Notes under the pieces: generated by a model | Told to the model about the DNA's origin: nothing | The model's input: the letters and a program-made list of their open reading frames with translations, nothing else | The model's database searches: none | In this document: piece after piece, positions 25,101 through 33,760 of the stretch | Layout of the letters: every line of letters begins with the position of its first letter | How positions within the stretch are numbered: the stretch's first letter is position 1 | Translations under genes and position numbers: made by a program | Source of the DNA: Williamsia soli | GTDB taxonomy: Bacteria; Actinomycetota; Actinomycetes; Mycobacteriales; Mycobacteriaceae | DNA length: 64,000 nucleotides | Direction: 5' to 3' | Assembly: GCF_017377795.1 (NCBI RefSeq) | Contig: NZ_JAFRDR010000006.1 | Location: forward strand, 1-64,000

Positions 25101-26836
25101 TGTGGTTCCCTGATCTCGAGCCCAGAATCAGAGAGCACTGACGCCAAGTTGTATCCAGCCATCCGGAGCCATTCGCTGTTGTCGGGGCCTTTGACGGATC
25201 GTGGATAGTCCGCGTGGCCGCTTCCTCCCTCGCGGGCAATCCCGGTGCGGTCGACGCCTTCGTCGGCTGTCAACTGCACCAGGTCGCCTGTCCTTGTCGG
25301 ATCGCCGCCATATCCGATGAATCCGCCGATGTCGGCAATGGCGTCACCGTCATTTTCGATCACGAATGCACCTCCTTCGTCCAGACCCAACGTGCGTGCA
25401 TTGACTGTCGACACGGTGCCTGCATCACCCAAGCCTGGCGAACCATAGAAGACTGCGTCGTCCACACCGGCGCCGTGCGATTCTTGGAGCGCGTGCGATG
25501 TGACGACCGACCCATACGAGTGGCCCATCGCTGTGATGTGGGGATCAGACGCTTCGGACGCCGCATCGACCCCCTTGTAGAAGTTGGCAAGGTCGGACGC
25601 GGCATCATCAGCCTTGGAGTCTGAGGCTACGTCGATACCGCCCCTAGCTGTGTCGAAATTGCCGGGGCCGGTCACATTCGGAGTGTCATATCCGATCCAG
25701 GCAATCGTGGCCACTTTTGGATCCCTTTCGCCGATGTACTCGAGCTGCCGTACTGCTTCCTTCTGTAGATTCGAGGCCTCGGTGACCATGCTGCCCAGGC
25801 TGCCGTCGACAGTGGTCCCGAACCCTGGGGTGGTCACCGAGACGTGATCGGCGGTATCGGGATCGCCGATTGCCACTGCTGCATGACCTCTTTCGCCACT
25901 TGTCATGTCGAGGAGCATCAGCTTCAAGTCGCGAGGCCGATCGGTATCGGGGTCGACTTCCCCCAGTGTCGTCTCGACAGCCTCTAGATCCTTTAGTTTC
26001 TCTTCCACATACCAGAGTGCTGCGTCTTCATTCGTGAACGTGCCGCCGAAAAGATTGTCGTCGATGTTGTCCTGCAACCGTTTACGTTCCGCCTCGAGTC
26101 GGGCCCTCTCGACGGGGATCATTGCTCGGTTGGCCTGGTCGCGAACTGTGGCCGGAATGCCGTCGACGTTGCCGACCCACCCCGGATGTTGCGCAAGAAC
26201 GTAGTTCTGTTGCTCAGGCGACAGCGCGTCCCAGTACTCTTTGGCATCCAGTGGCGTCAGGCGTGGCGCAGGCGGAACTGTGGTGAGACTTCCTTGCTCG
26301 CGACCGGTCCTCTTGATGTCTTCGGTGGACGTGGCGTCACCGGCGGTTATCTCGCCCGACGCAGCCTTTCGAAGTGCGGCAGTGGCATCGGAATCGACGT
26401 CGGTGGCCTGCGTGATCAGGGCGCGCGCAGCAGTCTCGATCTGCAACTCCGCACGCTTCAATCGTTCGATCTCGTCGGCGTCTTTACCGTCCGTGCTGTA
26501 GGTGACCTGCCCGTCGTCGTGCAGCGTCATCTGGTTCGATGCGGCATCGCTCTCGAGCGTCTTCAGTTCGGCCTGCAGATGCTCTACTGCGACTTCGGTC
26601 TGTCGCGCGAGTTCCTGCACCGCACTGATGGTTGCAATCTCGTCGGAGAGGTCATCGGCGGTGACGGTGAACTTTTGTCTCGCCGCGTGAACCGATTCGC
26701 CCTGCCAGCCCGGCAACTGACCAATTGACTGAAGCTTTGATTGGACGTCCGTCAGCGTGTCCCCTCGACCGGCCAGCGTCGTCTGCAACGTGGACAGTCC
26801 CGCGACGTCCCACGCACGAATATCCCCCAGGTCCAA
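25097..26836 (-). CDS. WXG-type N-domain fused to DUF1023 alpha/beta hydrolase
   Basis: 579 residues from TTG 26836 (GAGGGG just upstream); the longer frame to 26932 lacks homology-like sequence. Residues 1-170 are helical with GWQGESVHAARQKF, a WXG-like turn. DALSPEQQNYVLAQHPGWVG and NVDGIPATVRDQANR are the usual linker of DUF1023 (Abhydrolase_8) proteins. The hydrolase core has IAWIGYDTPN, nucleophile elbow MGHSYGS, VFYGSPG, ENDGDAIADIGGF and a C-terminal GSGHADYPRS His. No signal peptide is seen, so export by type VII secretion is possible. Substrate unknown. Confidence 0.8.
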   Translation of the reverse strand: MDLGDIRAWDVAGLSTLQTTLAGRGDTLTDVQSKLQSIGQLPGWQGESVHAARQKFTVTADDLSDEIATISAVQELARQTEVAVEHLQAELKTLESDAASNQMTLHDDGQVTYSTDGKDADEIERLKRAELQIETAARALITQATDVDSDATAALRKAASGEITAGDATSTEDIKRTGREQGSLTTVPPAPRLTPLDAKEYWDALSPEQQNYVLAQHPGWVGNVDGIPATVRDQANRAMIPVERARLEAERKRLQDNIDDNLFGGTFTNEDAALWYVEEKLKDLEAVETTLGEVDPDTDRPRDLKLMLLDMTSGERGHAAVAIGDPDTADHVSVTTPGFGTTVDGSLGSMVTEASNLQKEAVRQLEYIGERDPKVATIAWIGYDTPNVTGPGNFDTARGGIDVASDSKADDAASDLANFYKGVDAASEASDPHITAMGHSYGSVVTSHALQESHGAGVDDAVFYGSPGLGDAGTVSTVNARTLGLDEGGAFVIENDGDAIADIGGFIGYGGDPTRTGDLVQLTADEGVDRTGIAREGGSGHADYPRSVKGPDNSEWLRMAGYNLASVLSDSGLEIREPQ

Positions 26837-26871
26837 TTCGCCCCTCGAACGACCAAGCCACGACACTCGGT

Positions 26872-27126
26872 GTGGCGGACAACAGCCTAGGGTATTGCTC
26901 GGGGAGTCAAGCGACGGGGAGCTGGGCTGCACACGGGGCGCTGGGGGAGTTCACCACCTACCTGAGCAAACGGCGACAGTCTTTGGACTTGGCGGTGGAT
27001 GACATCGTGCAGGGCCTGCGGGGAGCCGCCAACGCTCTTGACACCGCCGATCAGGATGCGGGAGAACAGCTTCGGCTGGCCGCGAAACATACACCTGCGC
27101 AGGGTGGCTCGGCGCTGAATCTTTAG
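26872..27126 (+). pseudogene. Truncated WXG100-like gene
   Basis: From GTG 26872 the frame gives 84 residues: an unconvincing start (VADNSLGYCSGSQATG), then SWAAHGALGEFTTYL, a WXG-type turn, and a full second helix (SLDLAVDDIVQGLRGAANAL and DTADQDAGEQLRLAA). The first helix of a normal 100-residue WXG protein is missing. The starts of this gene and the divergent hydrolase gene are only 36 bp apart, too close for two normal promoters. It is probably a remnant whose 5' part was lost when the hydrolase gene arrived, although a short functional gene cannot be excluded. Confidence 0.5.
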
Positions 27127-27230
27127 CGTCCGAGAGGCACCACAATCGTCCCCCTCATAGCGCGCCGAGGGACATATGCCCTCGAGTGGTCCAGGCGGGG
27201 CCGAATCTGGTGGGCATAGTGCCTGTTGCA

Positions 27231-27267
27231 CAACAAAACCCGGCCCACCTCGAAGGCGGACCGGGTT
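27231..27267 (-). terminator. Rho-independent terminator of the cysA-DUF1416 operon
   Basis: On the minus strand AACCCGG (27267-27261) pairs with CCGGGTT (27243-27237), extended inward with two mismatches, loop near TTCG, then a run TTTGTTG. It lies 15 bp after the DUF1416 stop. Confidence 0.85.
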
Positions 27268-27281
27268 CTGCAGTGGAGTTC

Positions 27282-27587
27282 TTACTTGCTGACGACCACG
27301 TCGTGCTCGTGGACCCCGGCACCCTCTGGATGCACGGTGACGTCGCCGTTGCCGGTTGACGACAGGGCGCGCAGCGTCCAGGTGCCCGGAGCGGCGAAGA
27401 AGCGGAAGTCACCCGTGCCGCTGGCGACAACCTCGGCGGTGAACTCGCCGGTCTTGTCGAGCAGCCGCACGAACGCGCCGGCCACCGGGTTGCCGTCGGT
27501 GTCGAGCACCTGACCGGTCAACACGGTCTCTTTCTCGGTATCAACACCGGCGGGCAGTTTCTGACCCTGTTTAGGCGCAGCACACAT
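27282..27587 (-). CDS. sseC: DUF1416 protein (SseC-like)
   Basis: 101 residues from the ATG at 27587: MCAAPKQGQKLPAGVDTEKE then a transthyretin-like beta fold (VLTGQVLDTDGNPVAGAFVR, GDFRFFAAPGTWTLRALS). This is the SseC family that always follows cysA-type sulfurtransferases in mycobacteria. The N-terminal MCAAPKQ with an early Cys is conserved in the family as I recall. It lies 5 bp downstream of cysA and before a terminator, so it is the end of the operon. Biochemical role unknown. Confidence 0.88.
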   Translation of the reverse strand: MCAAPKQGQKLPAGVDTEKETVLTGQVLDTDGNPVAGAFVRLLDKTGEFTAEVVASGTGDFRFFAAPGTWTLRALSSTGNGDVTVHPEGAGVHEHDVVVSK

Positions 27588-27592
27588 ATTAT

Positions 27593-28426
27593 TTACTCTC
27601 CCAGTTCGATCGGGGCGCCGACGAGTGAGCCGTATTCGACCCAGCTGCCGTCGTAGTTCTTGACATTGGTCTTGCCGAGGATCTGATCGAGGACGAACCA
27701 CGTGTGGCTCGAACGCTCGCCGATACGGCAGTATGCGATGGTTTCTTTGCTCTCGTCAAATCCCTTGTCGGCGTAGAGCTTTGTGAGATCCTCGTCCGAC
27801 TTGAAGGTGCCGTCCTCGTTGGCGGTGGTGCTCCACGGGATGTTGATGGCTCCGGGGATGTGACCCTTCTGCTGAGCCTGTTCCTGCGGGAGGTGGGCCG
27901 GCGCGAGGATCTTGCCCGAGAACTCGTCTGGGCTACGCACGTCGACGAGGTTCTTGCTGCCGATGGCGTTGATGACCTCGTCGCGGAATGCGCGGATGTC
28001 GTTGTTGGGTGCCTCTGCCTTGTAGGTGGCGGCTGGCAGGTTGACCTCGTCCTTCGACAGCGGGCGGCCGTCGAGTTCCCACTTCTTGCGGCCACCGTCG
28101 ACCAGCTTGACGTCCTTGTGGCCGTACAGCTTGAAGTACCAGTACGCGTATGCGGCGAACCAGTTGTTGTTGCCGCCGTACAGGACAACGGTGTCATCGT
28201 TCGAAACGCCCTTGGCCGAGAGCAGCTCGGAGAACTGTTCCTGGTTCAGGAAGTCGCGACGGACGCCGTCCTGCAGGTCCTTGCGCCAGTCGAGGCGGAT
28301 GGCGCCTTCGATGTGGCCGCCCTCGTACGCCGAGGTGTCTTCGTCGACCTCGATGAAGACGGTCTTGTCTGCTTTCAGGTTCTGCTCAGCCCAGTCGGCG
28401 CTGACCAGGACATCGGAGCGAGCCAT
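27593..28426 (-). CDS. cysA: Thiosulfate sulfurtransferase (tandem rhodanese)
   Basis: 277 residues with two rhodanese domains. The N-terminal one is inactive (VVLYGGNNNWFAAYAYW, no Cys); the C-terminal one has the catalytic loop YCRIGERSSHTW with Cys233. It transfers sulfane sulfur from thiosulfate to an acceptor, cytoplasmic. The ATG at 28426 is preceded by GAAAGGAAA. It matches CysA2/CysA3 of mycobacteria (Rv0815c position). A polycysteine leader peptide gene lies 151 bp upstream, so its expression is probably attenuated by cysteine supply. The thiX gene present at this place in M. tuberculosis is absent. Confidence 0.93.
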   Translation of the reverse strand: MARSDVLVSADWAEQNLKADKTVFIEVDEDTSAYEGGHIEGAIRLDWRKDLQDGVRRDFLNQEQFSELLSAKGVSNDDTVVLYGGNNNWFAAYAYWYFKLYGHKDVKLVDGGRKKWELDGRPLSKDEVNLPAATYKAEAPNNDIRAFRDEVINAIGSKNLVDVRSPDEFSGKILAPAHLPQEQAQQKGHIPGAINIPWSTTANEDGTFKSDEDLTKLYADKGFDESKETIAYCRIGERSSHTWFVLDQILGKTNVKNYDGSWVEYGSLVGAPIELGE

Positions 28427-28552
28427 GGTTTTCCTTTCGTTGGGGGTGCGGCAGTGAGAGACCGCGATGAAGATACAGCTGTGGGTGCTTGCTGGGGCGC
28501 ACAGTGATCGCCTGGAGCCAGAAAATGCGACCAGGGGTACGCCGGGATGCGG

Positions 28553-28569
28553 CCGCAGAAGTACTGCGG
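28553..28569 (-). promoter_or_regulatory. Hairpin after the polycysteine leader peptide
   Basis: CCGCAG and CTGCGG, 6-bp perfect arms with a 5-nt loop, begin 8 nt after the leader stop. It could be the structure whose formation depends on ribosome stalling at the Cys codons. Competing pairings were not computed. Confidence 0.4.
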
Positions 28570-28577
28570 AACCGCCT

Positions 28578-28664
28578 TTACCGGCTCAGACAGCAACAGT
28601 TGGCGATGCGACAGAAGTCGATCGCCCGGCGACGTGTGAGCATCAACTCACGGCCCAGTTGCAT
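28578..28664 (-). CDS. Polycysteine leader peptide, cysteine-responsive attenuator
   Basis: A 28-residue ORF upstream of cysA: MQLGRELMLTRRRA then IDFCRIANCCCLSR, ending TAA. Three consecutive Cys codons (TGT TGC TGT) and one earlier Cys lie near the end. Polycysteine leaderless short ORFs have been described as cysteine-responsive attenuators of the orthologous mycobacterial operon (established knowledge); low charged Cys-tRNA would stall ribosomes and change expression of cysA-sseC. A TACGCT -10 box ends 7 nt before the ATG at 28664, as expected for a leaderless mRNA. An internal in-frame ATG lies at 28643. Confidence 0.85.
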   Translation of the reverse strand: MQLGRELMLTRRRAIDFCRIANCCCLSR

Positions 28665-28671
28665 GGCAGTC

Positions 28672-28677
28672 AGCGTA
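28672..28677 (-). promoter_or_regulatory. -10 box for leaderless polycysteine ORF
   Basis: TACGCT (TANNNT) on the minus strand, with 7 nt between it and the leader ATG, the spacing expected when transcription starts at the ATG. It lies in the 34-bp gap after the lmeA stop. Confidence 0.6.
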
Positions 28678-28698
28678 CCGCAGCTAAATCGGACTCGA

Positions 28699-29511
28699 TC
28701 ACGACCCTGGCAGGAAGTCCTGCGCGGTCACCACGAGCGGTTTCGGCTCCCCGTCGACGACCACATCGCTGCCCTGACTGGCCGCGGAGACGGCTCGCAG
28801 CGACCAGGGCAACGGCAGCACCGGCAGCGTTTGACTGAACTGCTCCAGCACGAAGGGAACCTCGGCGTCGGCAACGTCGCTCTTCACGTGATCGGCCGAC
28901 CCCGAATACAGGGACGTGGCGTCGATCCGTAGCGCGCCGCCACGCACGGACAGATCAGCCGAGACGCTGACCTTTTCCTGCCGCGGGGCGGCGGTGTGAC
29001 CGGAATTACCCTTATCGGGCAAAGTGACCGTACCGGTCAGAACGACGCCTTTGTCGGTCGACAGGATCCCGTCGCCCGGCCCGCCGCCACCTGCCTTGTC
29101 CTCGGGCGCCGGTGTCGTCACCGTGAGGTCCTCGATGCCGAGAAACCGGCCGAGGTTGACCGAATCGATCTTCAGGGACCCGGTCACCTTGTCCACCCGC
29201 AGCTGGGTCGACTCGGTGATCACCCAGTCACCCCCGATCCGGTGCACCCCAGACAGTCGCGAGCGAAGGTCCCCACGTCGTCCATCGCCCAGGTCAGTGC
29301 CCCTTGCGGTGATGCCTATCTGCTCGTAGTCGTCACCGGCCGCCTGTGCGATGAACGGGAACCCGGTGATCGTCACCTCGGGGTCGAAGTCGAGATCCGA
29401 CGCCGCCCGCAGCGCCCTCGAATACCGGTATTCTGCGTAAGCCGCGACAGAGAAGTCGGTAACGGTCGCGACGCAGAGGACGATGAGCACCCCGGCGAGC
29501 AGTTTGCGCAC
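28699..29511 (-). CDS. lmeA: Cell envelope protein LmeA (DUF2993)
   Basis: 270 residues from GTG 29511 with GGGGA at about 5 nt. A single N-terminal hydrophobic helix (LLAGVLIVLCVATVTDFSV) exports or anchors it, followed by a lipid-binding DUF2993 fold: FDPEVTITGFPFIAQAAGDDY and the C-terminal LPVLPLPWSLRAVSAASQGS. LmeA (Rv0817c) supports mannan elongation of lipomannan in mycobacteria (established knowledge). It is divergent from glnR across 178 bp. The longer frame to 29529 adds MCRGDL and is less likely given the ribosome-binding site. Confidence 0.87.
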   Translation of the reverse strand: MRKLLAGVLIVLCVATVTDFSVAAYAEYRYSRALRAASDLDFDPEVTITGFPFIAQAAGDDYEQIGITARGTDLGDGRRGDLRSRLSGVHRIGGDWVITESTQLRVDKVTGSLKIDSVNLGRFLGIEDLTVTTPAPEDKAGGGGPGDGILSTDKGVVLTGTVTLPDKGNSGHTAAPRQEKVSVSADLSVRGGALRIDATSLYSGSADHVKSDVADAEVPFVLEQFSQTLPVLPLPWSLRAVSAASQGSDVVVDGEPKPLVVTAQDFLPGS

Positions 29512-29689
29512 CAAATCCCCTCTACACACGAATTTTGCTCGCTCGGCAACGGCGCCGGCGGAACCCAGGGCAGGCCCCCGCTGGGGACTTGTTAACGGGT
29601 ACCGACTGAAATGACGCTATTCTGTCATCTATCTCGCACACGCCCGTAAGGCAGCGTACATATACGAATAATCGAGATCGGAGTGGTTT

Positions 29690-30487
29690 GTGGATCTCTT
29701 GTTGTTGACAGCCGATCCCACCCCTGAGGCCGTACTGCCGTCGTTGTCGCTGCTGGCTCATACCGTCCGCGTTGCACCCACCGAGGTGTCGTCGCTGATG
29801 GAAGCCGGAAATGCTGATGTTGCCATCGTCGATGCGCGGTCGGACCTTGCCGCCGCGCGTGGCCTGTGTCGGCTCTTGGGGAGTACGGGTTCGTCCGTGC
29901 CTGTCGTTGCGGTACTCACCGAAGGCGGCCTGGTTGCCGTCAATTCGGAATGGGGTCTCGACGACTTCCTCCTACCTGCCACCGGCCCGGCCGAACTGGA
30001 TGCGCGACTGCGACTTCTCGTCGTCCGCACCCGTGGCGTCACCGCCGAAGAAGCCAGCGGCAAGGTCACGCTGGGCGATCTGGTCATCGACGAAGGAACG
30101 TACACGGCTCGGTTGCGAGGCCGTCCGCTCGACCTGACGTACAAGGAGTTCGAGCTCCTGAAGTACCTTGCCCAAAATGCCGGCCGGGTGTTCACCCGCG
30201 CCCAGCTGTTGCAAGAGGTGTGGGGCTACGACTTCTTCGGCGGCACCCGCACCGTGGACGTTCACGTTCGGCGACTGCGGGCCAAGCTCGGCAGTGAGTA
30301 CGAATCGCTGATCGGAACGGTCCGCAACGTCGGGTACAAAGCGGTCCGACCCAACCGCGGTGGTCGCGGCGGAAGCTCCGAAGCTCCCGAAGATCCGACC
30401 GACGGTCCCGATCTCGACGACGTGACCGGCCCGGACGGCGTCGATTTCCCCGATCAGCAGTTCAGTTCCAGCACCAATGGGAGTTGA
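29690..30487 (+). CDS. glnR: Nitrogen-response regulator, OmpR type
   Basis: 265 residues from GTG. The N-terminal receiver-like domain has [21 protein letters not shown] with the Asp pocket of an orphan response regulator. The C-terminal winged helix is nearly the family consensus ([53 protein letters not shown]). The sequence matches GlnR of Streptomyces and Rv0818, which activate nitrogen-uptake genes under limitation. No sensor kinase is adjacent. The final 40 residues are acidic and disordered. mshD overlaps its end by 11 bases. Confidence 0.93.
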   Translation: MDLLLLTADPTPEAVLPSLSLLAHTVRVAPTEVSSLMEAGNADVAIVDARSDLAAARGLCRLLGSTGSSVPVVAVLTEGGLVAVNSEWGLDDFLLPATGPAELDARLRLLVVRTRGVTAEEASGKVTLGDLVIDEGTYTARLRGRPLDLTYKEFELLKYLAQNAGRVFTRAQLLQEVWGYDFFGGTRTVDVHVRRLRAKLGSEYESLIGTVRNVGYKAVRPNRGGRGGSSEAPEDPTDGPDLDDVTGPDGVDFPDQQFSSSTNGS

Positions 30488-31343
30488 GTCGAACCAGCGG
30501 GTCCGCGACATCGTCGCCGCGGCAACTCTCGCTGACAAGGTGGCACCGCTCGGCGAGCAAGCTGTCGCGGCGATCGGACGTCCCGGGATCGCGGAGTTCA
30601 CCGTGTCCAGCGGCGACGATGTTGTCGGGTACGCCAACGTGCAACCTTCTCGCGACGGCGAACCGGCGATGATCGAACTCGTCGTCGACCCCGAGCATCG
30701 GCGGCAGGGCCACGGAAAGCGCTTGCTGACAACGGTTCTCGGCCAGGTGCCGGACGATCGTCGAGTCTGGGCGCACGGCGATCTGCCCGCGGCGAGGGCG
30801 CTGGCAGAGGACATGGGTCTGACCCCGCTTCGCGAGCTGCTCCAACTGAGACGCCCGCTCACCGATCCGCTCCCCGATCTCCAGGTGCCGGGTGACCTCG
30901 TCCTGCGTACCTACGCCGGGCCGAGTGACGACGCCGAGATCCTGCGAGTGAACAACGCCGCGTTCGAGTGGCACCCCGAGCAGGGTGGCTGGAGTGCTGA
31001 GCAGATCGACGAACGTACCGGCTCTGACTGGTTCGATGCGGCGGGGGTGTTTCTGGCGTTCGACGCCGCAGACCCTGAGCGACTCCTCGGATTCCACTGG
31101 ACCAAGGTGCACCCCGCGGAGGGGGACACAGCAGAATTGGGCGAGGTGTACATCGTCGGGGTGGACACCTCGGCCCAGGGGCGTGGACTGGGCCGGATCT
31201 TGACCCTCGCGGGGCTGCATCACCTAAGTGACCTCGGTCTCGGTGAGGTCGAACTGTACGTCGAAGGCGACAACACGGCCGCGCTGAACACCTACAACAA
31301 GCTCGGATTCACCCGTTACGCCATCGATGTGGCGTACGGATAG
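30477..31343 (+). CDS. mshD: Mycothiol synthase
   Basis: 288 residues with two GNAT folds. The N-terminal one has [18 protein letters not shown]; the C-terminal one has [19 protein letters not shown], with acetyl-CoA-binding RxxGxG/A. It acetylates the cysteine amine of Cys-GlcN-Ins, the last mycothiol step. The fixed motif [10 protein letters not shown] is present. The ATG lies inside the 3' end of glnR. The pairing with glnR and the pst genes is conserved in M. tuberculosis. It marks the organism as mycothiol-dependent. Confidence 0.93.
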   Translation: MGVESNQRVRDIVAAATLADKVAPLGEQAVAAIGRPGIAEFTVSSGDDVVGYANVQPSRDGEPAMIELVVDPEHRRQGHGKRLLTTVLGQVPDDRRVWAHGDLPAARALAEDMGLTPLRELLQLRRPLTDPLPDLQVPGDLVLRTYAGPSDDAEILRVNNAAFEWHPEQGGWSAEQIDERTGSDWFDAAGVFLAFDAADPERLLGFHWTKVHPAEGDTAELGEVYIVGVDTSAQGRGLGRILTLAGLHHLSDLGLGEVELYVEGDNTAALNTYNKLGFTRYAIDVAYG

Positions 31344-31393
31344 GCCTGAACGCTGCTGCTCACCGGGGTTGGTCGTACGCCCGGTGGCCCGAA

Positions 31394-31477
31394 GGTGAAC
31401 GGCGCATGTCCACGCAGATTTTCACCTGCGCCGAACCGGTGAAATTCCGACACCCTTCAATTCATCTTCGGTTAACC
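31394..31477 (+). promoter_or_regulatory. Candidate phosphate-regulator (RegX3/PhoP-type) repeats upstream of pstS
   Basis: The 260-bp spacer before pstS has repeated GGTGAA-type elements: GGTGAAC (31394-31400), TTCACC inverted (31421-31426), GGTGAA (31438-31443) and palindromic GGTTAACC (31470-31477). Direct and inverted GTTCAC/GGTGAA repeats are typical of PHO-type operators in actinobacteria. No gene is seen here. Confidence 0.4.
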
Positions 31478-31603
31478 ATGTGTAGGTAATCCGTCCATGA
31501 CCGGGCTCTAGCTTTCATCAGGTAACGCGTAAGGCGTTCGGAAACTGACGTGGCATCCCGAAATCACGAGGTGTCATGAGCAAAGCCCATGGAGGAATCT
31601 TCG

Positions 31604-32659
31604 GTGAGAATCAAGTCAAGTGGCGCCATCGTGTGTGCCGCCGCAGTAACTGCCCTGGTAATGGCCGGCTGCAGCAGCGAGGACTCGAGCGGTGGGACCA
31701 TCAGCGGTGAAGGCTCGACCGCGCAGCAGAAGGCGATGGAGCACTTCCAGACCGTGGTTGCCGACAACGGCGGCGTCGTCCTGAACTACACGGGCTCGGG
31801 CTCGGGCGACGGTGTCGCCAAGTTCCTCAGCAGCGACGTCGACTTCGCCGGATCGGATTCGGCCCTCAAGGACGACGAGATCACCGAGGCAGCGACGCGC
31901 TGTGGCGGCAACGAAGCCTGGAACCTCCCGATGGTGGCAGGACCGGTCGCGGTGGCATACAACCTTGACGGTGTCGAGGGCCTCGTACTCAACCCGGCCG
32001 TGCTGGCCGGCATCTTCGACTCGAAGATCACCACCTGGAACGCACCCGAGATCGCCGCGCTGAACCCGGGCAAGACGCTCCCGAGCACCACCATCATCCC
32101 GGTGCACCGCAGCGACAGCTCCGGTACCACGGACAACTTCCAGCGCTTCCTGCAGAACTCGGCTCCGCAGGCCTGGCCGTACGAGCACGACAAGGCGTTC
32201 AAGGGCCAGGGTGGCTCGGCTGCGGCCAAGTCGACCGGCGTCGGCGACACCGTCAAGAAGACCCCGGGCTCGGTCACCTACGTCGAGTGGGGCTTCGCGC
32301 AGGAGAACCAGCTCGGAGTCGCCAGCATCGACTTCGGTGCCGGCGCGACCGAACTGACCGCCGACACCTCGGCGAAGGCCCTGGACGCGGTCACCTTCAA
32401 GGATCCGGCCTCCAACAACCTGGTCGTCGACACCGACGCGCTGTTCTCGATGAAAGAAGCAGGCGCGTACCCGCTCCTGCTGACCACGTACGAGATCGTC
32501 TGCTCGGCGGGCTATGAGGGCGATATCCAGACGACCATCAAGGACGCCTTCACCACCATCCTCAACGAGGGCCAGGATGGACTGTCCGAGCTGGGCTACA
32601 CGCCGCTGCCGGATGCGTTCAAAGCTAAACTGCAGACGTCCATCGACGCTCTGAAGTGA
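31604..32659 (+). CDS. pstS: Phosphate-binding lipoprotein
   Basis: 351 residues from GTG 31604, which has GGAGG 8 nt upstream; the ATG at 31589 overlaps that site and is unlikely. Signal and lipobox are ALVMAGC. Phosphate-binding loops are NYTGSGSGDGV, DFAGSDSAL and HRSDSSGTTDNF. It captures phosphate at the cell surface for PstCAB. It is first in pstSCAB and probably induced by phosphate limitation through the repeats upstream. Confidence 0.96.
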   Translation: MRIKSSGAIVCAAAVTALVMAGCSSEDSSGGTISGEGSTAQQKAMEHFQTVVADNGGVVLNYTGSGSGDGVAKFLSSDVDFAGSDSALKDDEITEAATRCGGNEAWNLPMVAGPVAVAYNLDGVEGLVLNPAVLAGIFDSKITTWNAPEIAALNPGKTLPSTTIIPVHRSDSSGTTDNFQRFLQNSAPQAWPYEHDKAFKGQGGSAAAKSTGVGDTVKKTPGSVTYVEWGFAQENQLGVASIDFGAGATELTADTSAKALDAVTFKDPASNNLVVDTDALFSMKEAGAYPLLLTTYEIVCSAGYEGDIQTTIKDAFTTILNEGQDGLSELGYTPLPDAFKAKLQTSIDALK

Positions 32660-32709
32660 TCTGAGAGCGACGGGACTCCCAAGATGATTCGAAATGACGG
32701 TAGTCGAGG

Positions 32710-33759
32710 ATGACTGAGCTCGACGATACGACGAGGGCGAAAGGGCACATGAGCTCCTCGACGACTCAACAAGACACCACCATCGGTGGCGGACCAGCCG
32801 GACCGGACGACTCGCTGATCAAGACCGACGGATCCGCAGTTCGCCTGGGCGACCGGATCTTCCGAACACTCTCGGTGGGTTCGGGTGTCTTCATCTCGGC
32901 GATCATCGGCTTGATCGCACTCTTCCTGATCATCCAGGCAGTCCCGTCGCTGCTCGACAACACAGCGAACTTCTTCACCTACACCGGTCCGTGGGTCACC
33001 GACGGTGACATGAAGTTCGGTATCCCGGGTCTGCTCTACGCAACCCTGCTGGTGTCGTTCATCGCACTGCTGCTCGCGATGCCGGTCGCATTGGGCATCG
33101 CGATCTTCCTCACCGAATACGCACCCCGGCGGCTGGTGAGCCCGATCTCCTACGTGATCGACCTGCTCGCCGCAGTTCCCTCCATCGTCTACGGCCTGTG
33201 GGGCATCCTCGTCCTGGGTCCGGCGCTGGTGCCGGTCAACGAGTGGCTGGTCGGCAACCTGGGCTTCCTCCCGTTCTTCCAGGAGCCGTCACAGGTCGCG
33301 AACATGTCGACCGGTGGCACCATGCTCACCGCAGGCATCGTGCTCGCGGTGATGATCCTCCCGATCATCACCTCGGTCACCCGCGAGGTCTTCGTCCAGA
33401 CCCCGGTCGGCCATCGCGAGGCAGCACTGGCCCTCGGCGCCACCAAGTTCGAGGTCGTCCGCGTATCGGTGATCCCATTCGGGTTCTCCGGATACATCAG
33501 CGGATCGATGCTCGGCCTCGGCCGCGCGCTCGGCGAGACCATGGCTCTGCTGCTCATCATCTCGACGGTCGGACCCATCGACTTCAACCTGATGGAGAGC
33601 GGCGAGACGTTCGCCACCAAGATCGCCAACAACGCGGCCGAGTTCGACTCCCCGGCAAAGACCGGTGCCTACATCTCGGCCGGCCTGACCCTGTTCGTCC
33701 TGACGTTCATCGTCAACTCCGCGGCCCGCGCAGTCATCACCGGACGGAAGGCCAAGTGA
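32710..33759 (+). CDS. pstC: Phosphate ABC transporter permease
   Basis: 349 residues, six membrane segments, starting with a long cytosolic tail. The permease EAA-like loop is ALALGATKFEVVRVSVIPF with GLGRALGETMALLLIIS after it. The ATG at 32749 (MSSSTTQQDTT) is an alternative start. The stop is one base before the pstA start. It forms the phosphate channel with PstA. Confidence 0.95.
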   Translation: MTELDDTTRAKGHMSSSTTQQDTTIGGGPAGPDDSLIKTDGSAVRLGDRIFRTLSVGSGVFISAIIGLIALFLIIQAVPSLLDNTANFFTYTGPWVTDGDMKFGIPGLLYATLLVSFIALLLAMPVALGIAIFLTEYAPRRLVSPISYVIDLLAAVPSIVYGLWGILVLGPALVPVNEWLVGNLGFLPFFQEPSQVANMSTGGTMLTAGIVLAVMILPIITSVTREVFVQTPVGHREAALALGATKFEVVRVSVIPFGFSGYISGSMLGLGRALGETMALLLIISTVGPIDFNLMESGETFATKIANNAAEFDSPAKTGAYISAGLTLFVLTFIVNSAARAVITGRKAK

Positions 33760-33760
33760 C

